64,000 nt of DNA, taken from Alkalimonas cellulosilytica. GTDB taxonomy: Bacteria > Pseudomonadota > Gammaproteobacteria > Enterobacterales > Alteromonadaceae. A program made the position numbers and the translations under genes. The notes beneath the pieces were generated by a model. That model worked only from the letters and a program-made list of their open reading frames with translations. It searched no databases and was not told the origin of the DNA. Position 1 is the stretch's first letter; each line of letters opens with the position of its first letter. This document shows positions 1 through 8,637 of the stretch, piece by piece. Where the stretch lies: the NCBI RefSeq assembly GCF_036325985.1, contig NZ_JAUHLI010000001.1:248001-312000 (forward strand). The letters are read 5' to 3'.

Positions 1-1
1 T

Positions 2-439
2 AAAGGCTCCATTACCGGTTTTTACACCGTACTGTCTGAGGGCGATGATTTACAGGATCCGATTGCGGATGCGTCCCGCGCTATTTTGGATGGCCATATT
101 GTCCTGTCACGGCAACTGGCCGATAGCGGTCATTTCCCGGCCATTGATATTGAGCAGTCGATCAGCCGGGTGATGCCGGCAGTGACCAGCATGGAACACC
201 AACTGATGGCCCGGCAATTAAAACAACTGTACGCCAGTTACCGCCAGAGTAAGGATCTAATCGCCATTGGCGCTTATGTCAAAGGCAGTGATCCCTTACT
301 GGACAAAGCCGTGGCGTTGATGCCTGCCATTAACCGCTTTTTGCAGCAGGGGATGAAAGAGGTGGTGCCTTATGATGAAAGCTTGCAGGCACTGACCAGT
401 ATCCTGCCATTACCGGCGCAAGCCAAAGCAACAGGGTAA
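2..439 (+). CDS. fliI: Flagellum-specific ATPase FliI, C-terminal part (5' end outside window)
   Basis: The reading frame is open from base 2, so this is the last 145 codons of a gene that begins upstream. FliI is the cytoplasmic ATPase of the flagellar type III export apparatus; it unfolds and delivers substrates to the FlhA/FlhB gate. The visible part begins within the conserved C-terminal core (GSITGFYTVL, then DPIADASRAILDGHIVLSR), which is typical of FliI and other F1-beta-like export ATPases. The helical C-terminal region follows. The Walker motifs lie outside the window. The stop at 437-439 is followed within 10 bases by fliJ, the usual order, so the two are probably co-transcribed. 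Confidence 0.95.
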   Translation, partial: KGSITGFYTVLSEGDDLQDPIADASRAILDGHIVLSRQLADSGHFPAIDIEQSISRVMPAVTSMEHQLMARQLKQLYASYRQSKDLIAIGAYVKGSDPLLDKAVALMPAINRFLQQGMKEVVPYDESLQALTSILPLPAQAKATG

Positions 440-445
440 TTGGGT

Positions 446-892
446 ATGGCCAATAAACAATTGGAACTGCTGGTTAAAGTGCAGTTGGAGCGCGAAGAAA
501 AGTTGCAGGCTAACTTTGTGCAGGCCCTGCAATTTACCCGGCAAGCAGAGCAGAAGTATCAGGGGTTGGCCGATTATCGCACCGATTACATTCAACAGAG
601 CCAGCAGCAAGGCAGCATGGGGTTACAAAGCCGGCAGTACAATCAGTTTGTCAGCTTTATCGCTAAGCTGGATTTAGCTTTGCAGCAACAGGCCCAACAA
701 ATTCAGCAAGCTAAGGCGGTGCTGGAGCAGCGACGTCAGCAATGGTTGGCGATGCAAAAAAAGCGCAAAGCGCTGGAGTACTTGCTGGAGCAGCAAAAGC
801 AGCACGCCATGAAAAAGGCCGCTCGCACTGAGCAGCTGCTGCAGGATGAAGTGGCAATGCAGCAGTTCGTTCGTCGACAGTCGCCACACTAA
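446..892 (+). CDS. fliJ: Flagellar export protein FliJ
   Basis: A 148-residue protein, the usual FliJ length, made almost entirely of charged and Gln-rich helix, which predicts a long antiparallel coiled coil. FliJ is the central stalk-like partner of the FliI hexamer and links it to FlhA during export. Identification rests on length, coiled-coil character and position directly after fliI. I chose the ATG at 446; a TTG at 440 in the same frame would add two residues. The ribosome-binding site is poor, so translation may be coupled to fliI. The extreme Gln content (QQQ runs) makes this a low-complexity protein. Confidence 0.88.
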   Translation: MANKQLELLVKVQLEREEKLQANFVQALQFTRQAEQKYQGLADYRTDYIQQSQQQGSMGLQSRQYNQFVSFIAKLDLALQQQAQQIQQAKAVLEQRRQQWLAMQKKRKALEYLLEQQKQHAMKKAARTEQLLQDEVAMQQFVRRQSPH

Positions 893-912
893 ATCACCAT
901 TTTCTTATCATT

Positions 913-930
913 TTGGCCCGGATTTTGAAT
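913..930 (+). promoter_or_regulatory. Candidate sigma-54 promoter upstream of fliK
   Basis: TGGCCC, five bases, then TTGAA gives the GG-N10-GN spacing of a -24/-12 promoter. The GG is at 915-916 and the -12 G is at 927, but the following base is A instead of the usual C, so the match is imperfect. It lies in the 100-base gap between fliJ and fliK. Many polar flagellates start a fliK or fliL operon here from a FleQ/FlrC-dependent promoter. Low confidence. Confidence 0.35.
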
Positions 931-992
931 AACCAGACAATAGGTTCCTACGTTTACCACCCCAATTAACCGAAGTTGTAAGGAGACGATGC

Positions 993-2924
993 ATGGCAGA
1001 TGCATTACACATGTTCTTGATGGCGGCTAGTCCCTTGCAGCTTGGTGGCAGCTTAGCAGCGAAAGCTTCTGACTTAGAGACATCTTCCCCCACCGAAGCT
1101 CAGCCATTTGCAATGCAGTTGGCTGAAGCCGGTGAGCAGCCATTGATACTGACAGAACGGCAAAAAGCTGCCGCAGGGACTTCGCTAACAGACACTGTGC
1201 CAGCTGAAGCGGTGAACTCTGAGGCATTGCAAGCCATTCTAACGGATGAGCAAAGCACCGCGGATGAAAAAGATGCAGCCAGAGCCTGGCTGGCTATTAT
1301 TCGTGCCGGGCAGCAGGAAAAAGCTGGTATTACCTTGGTAGCTGTATCTTCGAAACCTGATGGCTTGGCTGGCAAAGAAAGTCTGGATGCAAAGTCAGAG
1401 CTACTCCAACAGCTTCGTGCCACTCTAGAGCAGGCTGCATCAGAGCAGCAGAATACTCAGGAGGAGGATGCTCAGGAGGCTGTACTAAAGAAGGCTGGGT
1501 CTCAGCTTGGTGAGCCCGGAGCGGCTAGCGCAGCGCCAAAGGTGCGCTCTGGGCTGATTAGTGAAACTGGAGGCGTTGCAGCAGCAGATGCTAAATCAAG
1601 CCCTGAGAGCCTCATCACCTCAGAGAATGCAAGCAATGAGAGGGAAGCGGATGCTGCTGCCGATATCTTAGTCACGGAGAAAGCTGTAAAAACAGCTGAA
1701 GCCTCAAAGCTAACCGCCGAGACAGCAGCGCCTGCGATGAAAGCCGATGCTAAGACAAGCAGTGCCGACAGTCTGCTCGTCAATACCATCAGTAATAAGA
1801 TTGATGCCACTGCTGACGAACTGACAAAATCAGACGCCACTGACAGTTTGCCGGATGCAAAGACCACTTTGACAGGTAAAGCTGCATCAGTGGCTGAACA
1901 GGCGATCGCTGAAGGTATGGCCAAATCATTGACGAGTGGCGAGCTGTTAGTATCCACTCAGCGAAAAGCGCCCACAAACGATAGCAGTGGTGAAAGCAAG
2001 CCTGAGCCAAATAGCCTAGAGACGGATAGCATCTTGCAGTTACTGCAGCAAGAGGGCGATAAAGGCACTGCTACGCCATTGCAACCCAGCGGGGTATTCT
2101 CTGATAACATTAGTCCGATGCAAACGTTGGCTGCGGCTGTGCAAGCCCGAGCCGATGCCCAGATCAAGGTGGCTCAGGCGGCAACCCCATCAGGGGAGCA
2201 AAAATCAGGTGAACAAAAAGAGCAAAGCATGGCGAATACGATGCTCAGTGCCATGCAGCAAGCTCAGTCGGAGCAAAGCAAAGCGGCCGCTGAGCGTTTT
2301 GATGCTACTCCGGAGCCTGAGCATGTGCTGAGTGAAGAATTCCAGCAACGAGCATTAAACAGCCAGTCTGTCAGCAGTTTGGTGGGCGCAGGGCAAAGTA
2401 GCGCCTCTTCGGCGTTGGCAACCGCAGCCAGTACCGCACAAGTGATTCAAAGCCAGGGCAGCGCGGCTGTTCAGCCTGCCAGCCCATCGCCAACGGTAAG
2501 TGAGCTATTGAGGCAGCCACTGAATTTACTGGCAGCGGATGCATCGGGTCAGTTGCGCGAGCGGTTGGTGATGATGGTGCGAAATTCGGTGCACAGTGCT
2601 GAGATCAAGCTTGATCCGGCGGAGCTTGGCAGCATGCACATTCGGGTTAGCATGCAGCAGGATCAGGCCAGCGTGCAGTTTTTTGTGCAACAAGCCCATG
2701 CCAAAGAGATTCTGGAAGAGCAATTACCGAAGCTTCGTGACATGCTGGGTGAGCAAGGCATTGAGCTGGCAGATGGGCAGGTATCCCAGCAGCAACCGGG
2801 CCAGCAGCAACAGCAGCAAACTGCAGGGGGCAATGGCATGAACGAAGATGATACTAGTGCGATGCAAGAGCAGCGTTTACCGGTGGCAAAACCCAGCAAC
2901 CGGCTGGTGGATTATTATGCCTGA
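993..2924 (+). CDS. fliK: Flagellar hook-length control protein FliK
   Basis: A 643-residue protein. The first ~500 residues are a low-complexity Ala/Ser/Glu/Lys-rich ruler region. The C-terminal Flg_hook domain spans roughly residues 505-600 and contains the recognisable ELGSMHIRVSMQQDQASVQFF stretch. FliK is secreted during hook assembly, measures hook length and switches export specificity by contacting FlhB. A Gln-rich tail (QQQPGQQQQQQ) precedes the end. The ATG at 993 has AGGAG at 981-985 with good spacing. A second FliK-like gene lies at 22.8-24.7 kb; this one is in the canonical operon position and is presumably the housekeeping copy. Confidence 0.92.
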   Translation: MADALHMFLMAASPLQLGGSLAAKASDLETSSPTEAQPFAMQLAEAGEQPLILTERQKAAAGTSLTDTVPAEAVNSEALQAILTDEQSTADEKDAARAWLAIIRAGQQEKAGITLVAVSSKPDGLAGKESLDAKSELLQQLRATLEQAASEQQNTQEEDAQEAVLKKAGSQLGEPGAASAAPKVRSGLISETGGVAAADAKSSPESLITSENASNEREADAAADILVTEKAVKTAEASKLTAETAAPAMKADAKTSSADSLLVNTISNKIDATADELTKSDATDSLPDAKTTLTGKAASVAEQAIAEGMAKSLTSGELLVSTQRKAPTNDSSGESKPEPNSLETDSILQLLQQEGDKGTATPLQPSGVFSDNISPMQTLAAAVQARADAQIKVAQAATPSGEQKSGEQKEQSMANTMLSAMQQAQSEQSKAAAERFDATPEPEHVLSEEFQQRALNSQSVSSLVGAGQSSASSALATAASTAQVIQSQGSAAVQPASPSPTVSELLRQPLNLLAADASGQLRERLVMMVRNSVHSAEIKLDPAELGSMHIRVSMQQDQASVQFFVQQAHAKEILEEQLPKLRDMLGEQGIELADGQVSQQQPGQQQQQQTAGGNGMNEDDTSAMQEQRLPVAKPSNRLVDYYA

Positions 2925-3008
2925 ACGGGTTTTTTGCATGGCCTCGAATTGCGATTCGGCCAGTCTGCGTTCACAATAGCAAACAAATGAGCAGGAATGA
3001 GGTCTGGC

Positions 3009-3527
3009 ATGGCGAATGAGAGTGAGCTGAAAATAGCGGAAGGCAGCGGCAAGAAAAAGCTGTTGATTATGATTGGGGCTTCGGTTGTTATTTTGCTAAT
3101 TGCCGTGGTTGCTGTACTGCTGCTGTTTTCATCGGATGATAGCGGATCTACTGCAACTGGTCCGGGTGCCGCAGTCAGCGCAGATGGTACGCCGGCAGCG
3201 CCAACAGGTACTGCTTATTACGTGCCTTTGCCCAGGCCATTTATTTTTAATGTACCAGGCAGCTCTCGGGATCGTTTGGTGCAAATCCGCGTGCAACTGT
3301 TGGTGCGTGGTAGCAACAACGATACCTTGGCGAAGCGGCACATACCGCTTATTGAAGGGACTTTGCTGCAATCTTTTAGCAGCGCCAATGCCGATGATCT
3401 GGTCACAGCAGCAGGCAAAGAGAGTTTACGCAATAAAGCTTTGAGCGATTTACAGCAAGAGCTGTTGAAAGTCACCGGGACAGTGGTGGTGGAAGAAGTC
3501 CTTTTCACCGGTTTTGTGATGCAATAA
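3009..3527 (+). CDS. fliL: Flagellar basal body-associated protein FliL
   Basis: A 172-residue single-pass inner-membrane protein. A short cytoplasmic Lys-rich N-terminus is followed by one hydrophobic helix (about residues 20-40), a Ser/Gly/Ala linker and a periplasmic domain. FliL forms a ring around the stator units and supports motor torque. The domain shows the usual YVPLPRPFIFNV motif, and the protein ends in a short hydrophobic tail. I chose the ATG at 3009 because GAGG lies six bases upstream. An in-frame ATG at 2997 would add four residues but has a ribosome-binding site too close. It is followed by fliM after 12 bases. Confidence 0.92.
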   Translation: MANESELKIAEGSGKKKLLIMIGASVVILLIAVVAVLLLFSSDDSGSTATGPGAAVSADGTPAAPTGTAYYVPLPRPFIFNVPGSSRDRLVQIRVQLLVRGSNNDTLAKRHIPLIEGTLLQSFSSANADDLVTAAGKESLRNKALSDLQQELLKVTGTVVVEEVLFTGFVMQ

Positions 3528-3539
3528 AAGGGTAGCGCC

Positions 3540-4628
3540 GTGACGGACTTATTGTCACAAGATGAAATCGATGCCTTATTACATGGTGTCGATGACATTG
3601 AAGAAGAAGAAATCGACGAAGGGGGGGAAGGCTCCGGTCGGTCTGCAACCGAGTACGACTTTTCCTCACAGGACAGGATCGTTCGTGGTCGTATGCCAAC
3701 CCTGGAGTTGGTGAACGAGCGTTTTGCCCGTCATATGCGTATTAGTTTGTTTAACATGATGCGCCGTTCGGCTGAAGTGTCGATCAACGGTGTGCAGATG
3801 ATCAAGTTTGGCGAGTACGTTCACACGCTCTTTGTCCCAACCAGCCTGAATATGGTGCGTTTTCGTCCGCTGAAAGGCACCGGCCTGATTACCATGGAAG
3901 CCCGTTTGGTGTTTATTTTGGTCGATAACTTCTTCGGTGGCGATGGTCGTTACCATGCCAAAATCGAAGGTCGGGAGTTTACTCCTACTGAACGCCGTAT
4001 AATCCAGATGCTGTTGAAGTTGATTTTTGAGGATTACAAAGAAGCCTGGGCACCGGTGATGGATGTGTCATTCGAATATCTGGACTCAGAAGTTAACCCG
4101 GCCATGGCCAATATTGTCAGCCCGACCGAAGTGGTGGTGATCAGTTCGTTTCACATCGAGCTGGATGGCGGCGGCGGTGATTTTCATGTGGCTTTGCCCT
4201 ATTCGATGCTGGAGCCGATCCGGGAGCTGCTGGATGCCGGGGTGCAAAGTGATAAGGAAGACACCGATCTGCGCTGGAGTAAGGCAATGCGCGATGAGAT
4301 CATGGATGTTGAAGTGGATTTAACCACCAAGATGCTGGATGTCGACTTAACGCTAAAAGAAGTGATGGAGCTCAAAGCGGGTGATATTATTCCGGTGGAG
4401 TTGCCAGAGCATATTACCGTGTTGATTGAAGATTTGCCAACCTACCGCGCGAAGATGGGCCGTTCACGTGACAATGTGGCGCTCAAAATCATTGAGAAAA
4501 TTAAACGACCGGAGTCGGTCAAGTCTGAATTGCATGTCTTTACCAAAGGCGGCCGCAGGCTGGATAGTGACGCCGATATCTCCGAACTGGAAGCCGATCT
4601 GAATTTGGCGGCGCGCAAAGAGGATTAA
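3540..4628 (+). CDS. fliM: Flagellar motor switch protein FliM
   Basis: A 362-residue C-ring protein. It has the N-terminal CheY-P-binding peptide (LSQDEIDALLHG, residues ~4-15), an acidic linker, the CheC-like middle domain that contacts FliG, and a C-terminal SpoA domain that pairs with FliN. The start is GTG at 3540, preceded by AAGGG. FliM receives the CheY-P signal and changes rotation direction. It sits between fliL and fliN with gaps of 12 and 3 bases, so it is clearly in the operon. Confidence 0.97.
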   Translation: MTDLLSQDEIDALLHGVDDIEEEEIDEGGEGSGRSATEYDFSSQDRIVRGRMPTLELVNERFARHMRISLFNMMRRSAEVSINGVQMIKFGEYVHTLFVPTSLNMVRFRPLKGTGLITMEARLVFILVDNFFGGDGRYHAKIEGREFTPTERRIIQMLLKLIFEDYKEAWAPVMDVSFEYLDSEVNPAMANIVSPTEVVVISSFHIELDGGGGDFHVALPYSMLEPIRELLDAGVQSDKEDTDLRWSKAMRDEIMDVEVDLTTKMLDVDLTLKEVMELKAGDIIPVELPEHITVLIEDLPTYRAKMGRSRDNVALKIIEKIKRPESVKSELHVFTKGGRRLDSDADISELEADLNLAARKED

Positions 4629-4631
4629 ACA

Positions 4632-5018
4632 ATGGCTGATGATAAAGAAACCATGGACGATTGGGCTGCTGCCATGGCAGAAGCTGAAGGCACCGACGGG
4701 GCTACCGCGGTGGAGCTGGATGAGTTAAAAGAAGACGCCCCGCCCTCAGGTGAGGACAAACTGAAGCTTGATACCATTTTGGATATTCCTGTTACCATTT
4801 CGATGGAGGTAGGGCGCTCCAAAATCAGCATCCGTAACCTGCTGCAATTGAACCAGGGATCCGTGGTGGAGCTGGAGCGGGTGGCGGGTGAGCCACTCGA
4901 TGTGCTGGTGAATGGCACCTTAATCGCTCATGGTGAAGTGGTGGTAGTGAATGATAAATTTGGCATCCGTTTGACCGACGTGATTAGCCAGATAGAACGC
5001 ATCAAGAAGCTGCGTTAA
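4632..5018 (+). CDS. fliN: Flagellar motor switch protein FliN
   Basis: A 128-residue protein. A short acidic N-terminal segment is followed by a single SpoA domain (about residues 50-125) with the conserved IPVTISMEVGRSKISIRNLL core and the ending VISQIERIKKLR. FliN forms the bottom of the C-ring and docks the export ATPase complex through FliH. The stop codon overlaps the fliO start by one base (TAATG), which indicates translational coupling. Confidence 0.97.
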   Translation: MADDKETMDDWAAAMAEAEGTDGATAVELDELKEDAPPSGEDKLKLDTILDIPVTISMEVGRSKISIRNLLQLNQGSVVELERVAGEPLDVLVNGTLIAHGEVVVVNDKFGIRLTDVISQIERIKKLR

Positions 5019-5578
5019 TGCGTCGGGTTCTCGTCTATCCGCTTTGGGTTGCCTTGCTGCTTAGCAGTAGCTTGTTGGCCAGTGAACCGGAGCCACAGCC
5101 GGAAGTTGAGGCTGCTACGCAACTCGAAACTCAGAGCACTGCAGAGCTGGTTGCAGAACCTTTGCTTGAGGCCTCTGAACCGTCAGCAGCACAAGAGTCA
5201 GGCAGTTCGCCTTACCGCTTTGGCCAGGACAGAGCCGGTGGCGATCAGACCTTAAGCCGGGCTGGTTCGAGCTCAGGTCTTTCCCTGGGTAAAATCGTCA
5301 TTTCTCTGGCATTTGTGATCTTGATGGTGTTGATGCTGGGCTGGGCCTTCAAAAAATTGACACTGCGCATTCCTGGCAGCCAGCATATGAAAGTAATTAC
5401 TACCATTCCGCTTGGGCCAAAAGAGAGGTTGTTAGTTATTGAAATACAAGGAAAACAGCGGGTTTTAGGGGTGACGTCCCAGCAAATAAATTTCCTGTTT
5501 GAGCTCAATGAACCCTTACCGGAAGAAAAGTTGGCATCAGAATTTCATAGTCAGTTGCAATCGTGGATGAAAAAGTAA
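5018..5578 (+). CDS. fliO: Flagellar biosynthetic protein FliO
   Basis: A 186-residue inner-membrane protein. A signal-like hydrophobic N-terminus (about residues 5-22) is followed by a Glu/Ala/Gln-rich periplasmic stretch and a second hydrophobic helix (about residues 88-110). A cytoplasmic FliO domain follows, containing MKVITTIPLGPKERLLVIEIQG. FliO helps assemble the FliP/FliR gate complex and is not part of the finished gate. The ATG at 5018 overlaps the fliN stop. The acidic periplasmic region is longer than in E. coli, as often seen in this order. Confidence 0.92.
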   Translation: MRRVLVYPLWVALLLSSSLLASEPEPQPEVEAATQLETQSTAELVAEPLLEASEPSAAQESGSSPYRFGQDRAGGDQTLSRAGSSSGLSLGKIVISLAFVILMVLMLGWAFKKLTLRIPGSQHMKVITTIPLGPKERLLVIEIQGKQRVLGVTSQQINFLFELNEPLPEEKLASEFHSQLQSWMKK

Positions 5579-5587
5579 AAATGCTCT

Positions 5588-6334
5588 ATGTTGCGACTTA
5601 TTCTGGTGTTGCTGGCGCTTGGCCTTAGCCCTGCTGTTTTTGCTGATGTCGGCACCCTGCAGGCCATCAGTGTTACCACCAACCCGGATGGTTCCCAAGA
5701 GTACAGCGTAACGCTGCAAGTGCTCGCCATCATGACCGCGCTGAGCTTTATCCCGGCGATGGTGATTATGATGACCAGCTTTACCCGCATTATTGTGGTG
5801 TTGGCCATTTTACGCCAGGCTATCGGTTTGCAGCAGTCCCCCTCGAATCAACTGCTGATTGGTATCGCCCTTTTTCTTACCTTTTTTATCATGTCGCCGG
5901 TATTAAATGAAATCAATCATCAGGCGCTGCAACCTTATTTAGCTGAAGAAAAAACCTCGCTCGAAGCCGTGCAGCAGGCCATGATCCCGCTCAAAGAGTT
6001 TATGCTGCACCAGACCCGTCTGCGTGATTTGGATACCTTTGCCAGTATTGCCGGGGTAGAGGAAGTCGATAACTTGATGGATCTGCCAATCACGGTGATT
6101 ATTCCGGCTTTTATCACCAGCGAGCTAAAAACGGCTTTTCAGATTGGTTTTATGTTGTTTATTCCCTTTTTGATCATTGATTTGGTGGTGGCCAGTGTGC
6201 TGATGGCGATGGGTATGATGATGTTATCGCCGATGATTATCTCGTTGCCGTTCAAATTAATGATGTTTGTACTGGTAGACGGCTGGATCCTGGTGATGGG
6301 GACCATGGCCACCAGTTTTGGATTGGGGACTTAA
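5588..6334 (+). CDS. fliP: Flagellar export gate protein FliP
   Basis: A 248-residue protein with a cleavable signal peptide (MLRLILVLLALGLSPAVFA) and four later membrane helices. The family signatures FIPAMVIMMTSFTRIIVV and LLFIPFLIIDLVVASVLMAMGM are visible. Five FliP subunits form most of the export gate together with FliQ and FliR. The fliQ start follows the stop after one base. Confidence 0.97.
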   Translation: MLRLILVLLALGLSPAVFADVGTLQAISVTTNPDGSQEYSVTLQVLAIMTALSFIPAMVIMMTSFTRIIVVLAILRQAIGLQQSPSNQLLIGIALFLTFFIMSPVLNEINHQALQPYLAEEKTSLEAVQQAMIPLKEFMLHQTRLRDLDTFASIAGVEEVDNLMDLPITVIIPAFITSELKTAFQIGFMLFIPFLIIDLVVASVLMAMGMMMLSPMIISLPFKLMMFVLVDGWILVMGTMATSFGLGT

Positions 6335-6335
6335 C

Positions 6336-6605
6336 ATGAGCCCTGAGGTCTTTGTCGATGTGCTGCGCGATGCGCTCTATATTGTGATTTTACTGGTCAG
6401 TGCCATTATTCTGCCATCGCTGTTTGTTGGCCTGATCGTGGCTGTATTTCAGGCGGCCACCTCCATCAACGAACAAACCCTGAGCTTTTTACCCCGCTTG
6501 ATTGTAACCATCCTGGCGCTGATTTTTGGTGGCCACTGGCTAACCCGGGTGATTATGGATTTCACCGAAGGGTTAATTCTTAGCATTCCCTCTGTGGTTG
6601 GCTGA
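6336..6605 (+). CDS. fliQ: Flagellar export gate protein FliQ
   Basis: An 89-residue protein with two membrane helices, the family length, beginning MSPEVFVDVLRDALYI. Four copies wrap around the FliP/FliR core and close the export gate. An in-frame ATG at 6318 would lie inside fliP and add six residues; the ATG at 6336 gives the standard FliQ N-terminus. Confidence 0.96.
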   Translation: MSPEVFVDVLRDALYIVILLVSAIILPSLFVGLIVAVFQAATSINEQTLSFLPRLIVTILALIFGGHWLTRVIMDFTEGLILSIPSVVG

Positions 6606-6617
6606 GCAGGGCCGGTT

Positions 6618-7391
6618 ATGGAATTTCACCTGAGCCTGATTATGCAAACCCTGGCCGATTTCTTACTGCCGATGGCCAGGGTGAGCGGTGTCTTTATGAT
6701 TATGGCAGGCTTGGGTACCCGCAATGTGCCGATGCGGATCCGCGTGTTATTGACGGTCGCTTTAACCGTGATGATTATGCCGGTGATCCCACCGGTGGCG
6801 AATCCTGAGCTGATGTCATTTCAGATGGTGCTGCAAGTGATGCAGCAGGTGACCATTGGCTTTGCCATTGGCTTTATGACATTGATTTTTATCAATACCT
6901 TTATCATTGCCGGTCAGGTACTGGCGACCCAAAGTGGTCTGGCGTTTGCGTCTATGGTGGACCCGGCCAGCGGTGTCAGTGTCCCTGCTATTGGTCAGTT
7001 TTACCTGATCCTGGCAACCCTGTTGTTTTTTATTTTTGATGGCCACCTGATCACCATTCAGATGCTGGTGATGAGTTTTGATACGCTGCCGATTGTGGAT
7101 GCCTGGTGGTCAGCCTTGCAGATTTGGCAAATTATGGAATTTGCCGGCTGGATGTTTGCCACGGCGTTGTCGATTACGCTGGCACCTATTATCGCCATGC
7201 TGGTGGTCAATCTGTCGTTTGGTATCATGACCCGGGCGGCACCACAGCTGAATATCTTTGCCATTGGTTTCCCCATTACCATGTTATCGGGTCTGTTGAT
7301 CCTGTGGTTAACGCTGGATACCTTCCTTATTCATTACGGCATTCAGTGGCAGTTGACGCTGGATTACACCTGCCGAGTTATTGGTTGTTAA
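6618..7391 (+). CDS. fliR: Flagellar export gate protein FliR
   Basis: A 257-residue polytopic inner-membrane protein with about six hydrophobic helices. It shows the FliR motifs RVSGVFMIMAGLGTRNVP near the N-terminus and GFAIGFMTLIFINTFIIAGQ in the middle. One FliR completes the FliP5-FliQ4-FliR1 export gate. It lies 12 bases after fliQ and 9 bases before flhB. Confidence 0.96.
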   Translation: MEFHLSLIMQTLADFLLPMARVSGVFMIMAGLGTRNVPMRIRVLLTVALTVMIMPVIPPVANPELMSFQMVLQVMQQVTIGFAIGFMTLIFINTFIIAGQVLATQSGLAFASMVDPASGVSVPAIGQFYLILATLLFFIFDGHLITIQMLVMSFDTLPIVDAWWSALQIWQIMEFAGWMFATALSITLAPIIAMLVVNLSFGIMTRAAPQLNIFAIGFPITMLSGLLILWLTLDTFLIHYGIQWQLTLDYTCRVIGC

Positions 7392-7400
7392 GGAGCAGCT

Positions 7401-8537
7401 ATGGCCGAAAGTTCCAGTGGTGGTGAAAAGACCGAACAGCCCACCCCCAAAAAGATTCAGGATGCCCGCAAAAAAGGCCAAATTGCCCGCTCTAAAGATT
7501 TGGGAACAGCCTTTGTATTGATCAGCAGTGCAGTGGCTTTGCTCTTATTTGGCCCCATGCTGGCAGGCAGGATGCTGACGATTGGCAAGCGTATGTTTAC
7601 CTTACAGCCCAAAGATATCTTTGATAGCCAGTCGATGTTTTCCGCCTGGGGCGAGATTATGCAGTTATTGCTGCCACCCATGTTGATTATTTTTTCCTTT
7701 GTCTTAGTCGCTGCTTTTGTGGGCAATTGTTTGCTGGGTGGTTTTAATTTCAGCTGGGAGGCGGCTGGCCCCAAAGCCAGCAAAATGAGCCCAATCAAAG
7801 GGTTTCAGCGGATGTTTGGCATGCAAGCACTGGTCGAGCTTGGCAAAAGTATTTTAAAGGTGCTGGTGGTAATCGGCATGGCACTTGGCCTGCTCAGTTT
7901 ATTTTTCCGCGACATTATGACGCTCTCTGTGATGAGTGCACCGAACAATATTGAAGATGCGCTATGGATCCTCGGCTGGATGTTCTTTGGCTTGTGCTGC
8001 AGTGTGATTATTATCGCCCTGGTGGATGCGCCTTATCAGGCCTGGAAGCACAACAAAGAGCTGATGATGACGCTGCAGGAAGTGAAAGACGAGCATAAAA
8101 ACATGGAAGGGGATCCGAAAGTGAAAGCCCGTATCCGCCGCACTCAGATGCAGATGTCAATGAAACGGATGATGCAGGAAATTCCTTCGGCCGATGTCAT
8201 TGTGACCAACCCGACCCATTACTCGGTTGCGCTTCGTTACAAGCAAGGCCGTGATCGAGCCCCCGTAGTGGTGGCCAAAGGCATTGATATGATTGCCATG
8301 CAAATTCGTAAAGTTGCCAAAGAGCATAAAGTGCCCTTGGTAGAGTCTCCCGCTCTGGCTCGGGCGATTTACTACACCACAGAGTTAGATCGCCCGATCC
8401 CGGATGCACTCTTTTCAGCCGTGGCTCAGGTGCTGGCTTATGTGTATCAACTGAACCTCTTTGTTAAAGGACGTGGTAAGCGGCCTCAAAAGCTAAGCAA
8501 AGAGCTGCCAATACCAAGCGATTACTTCTACGAATAA
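7401..8537 (+). CDS. flhB: Flagellar export switch protein FlhB
   Basis: A 378-residue protein. The N-terminus (SGGEKTEQPTPKKIQDARKKGQ) is the FlhB signature, followed by four membrane helices and a cytoplasmic domain. The autocleavage motif NPTH is intact (VIVTNPTHYSVALRYK, about residues 269-284), so the protein can switch specificity when FliK signals. The start has AAGGAG upstream. This is the full-length copy; a separate minus-strand gene at 22.5-22.8 kb resembles only the part after NPTH. Confidence 0.97.
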   Translation: MAESSSGGEKTEQPTPKKIQDARKKGQIARSKDLGTAFVLISSAVALLLFGPMLAGRMLTIGKRMFTLQPKDIFDSQSMFSAWGEIMQLLLPPMLIIFSFVLVAAFVGNCLLGGFNFSWEAAGPKASKMSPIKGFQRMFGMQALVELGKSILKVLVVIGMALGLLSLFFRDIMTLSVMSAPNNIEDALWILGWMFFGLCCSVIIIALVDAPYQAWKHNKELMMTLQEVKDEHKNMEGDPKVKARIRRTQMQMSMKRMMQEIPSADVIVTNPTHYSVALRYKQGRDRAPVVVAKGIDMIAMQIRKVAKEHKVPLVESPALARAIYYTTELDRPIPDALFSAVAQVLAYVYQLNLFVKGRGKRPQKLSKELPIPSDYFYE

Positions 8538-8583
8538 CTGTTTTTACTGCCATTTTCCAAAGGATTTGTGAGCTTCCGACAAG

Positions 8584-8601
8584 TTGGAGCATTTTTTGCT
8601 T
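8584..8601 (+). promoter_or_regulatory. Sigma-54 (-24/-12) promoter for flhA-flhF-flhG-fliA
   Basis: TTGGAGC, five bases, then TTGCTT gives an exact GG-N10-GC arrangement (GG 8586-8587, GC 8598-8599). It is 37 bases upstream of the flhA ATG in the only sizeable gap (100 bases) between flhB and flhA. In Vibrio and Pseudomonas this operon is sigma-54/FlrC or FleQ dependent, which agrees with the placement. Confidence 0.7.
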
Positions 8602-8637
8602 TTGTCCTGATAGCGCCAAAATTTTGTTGGGACGAGC

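Noticed and set aside
1502..1957. Open frame antisense to fliK
   Set aside because: Low-complexity shadow of the Ala/Ser/Lys-rich FliK ruler region, without a ribosome-binding site or recognisable domain.
2938..2953. Sigma-54-like TGGCCTCGAATTGC before fliL
   Set aside because: The spacing between GG and GC is nine bases instead of the strict ten, so it is probably chance.
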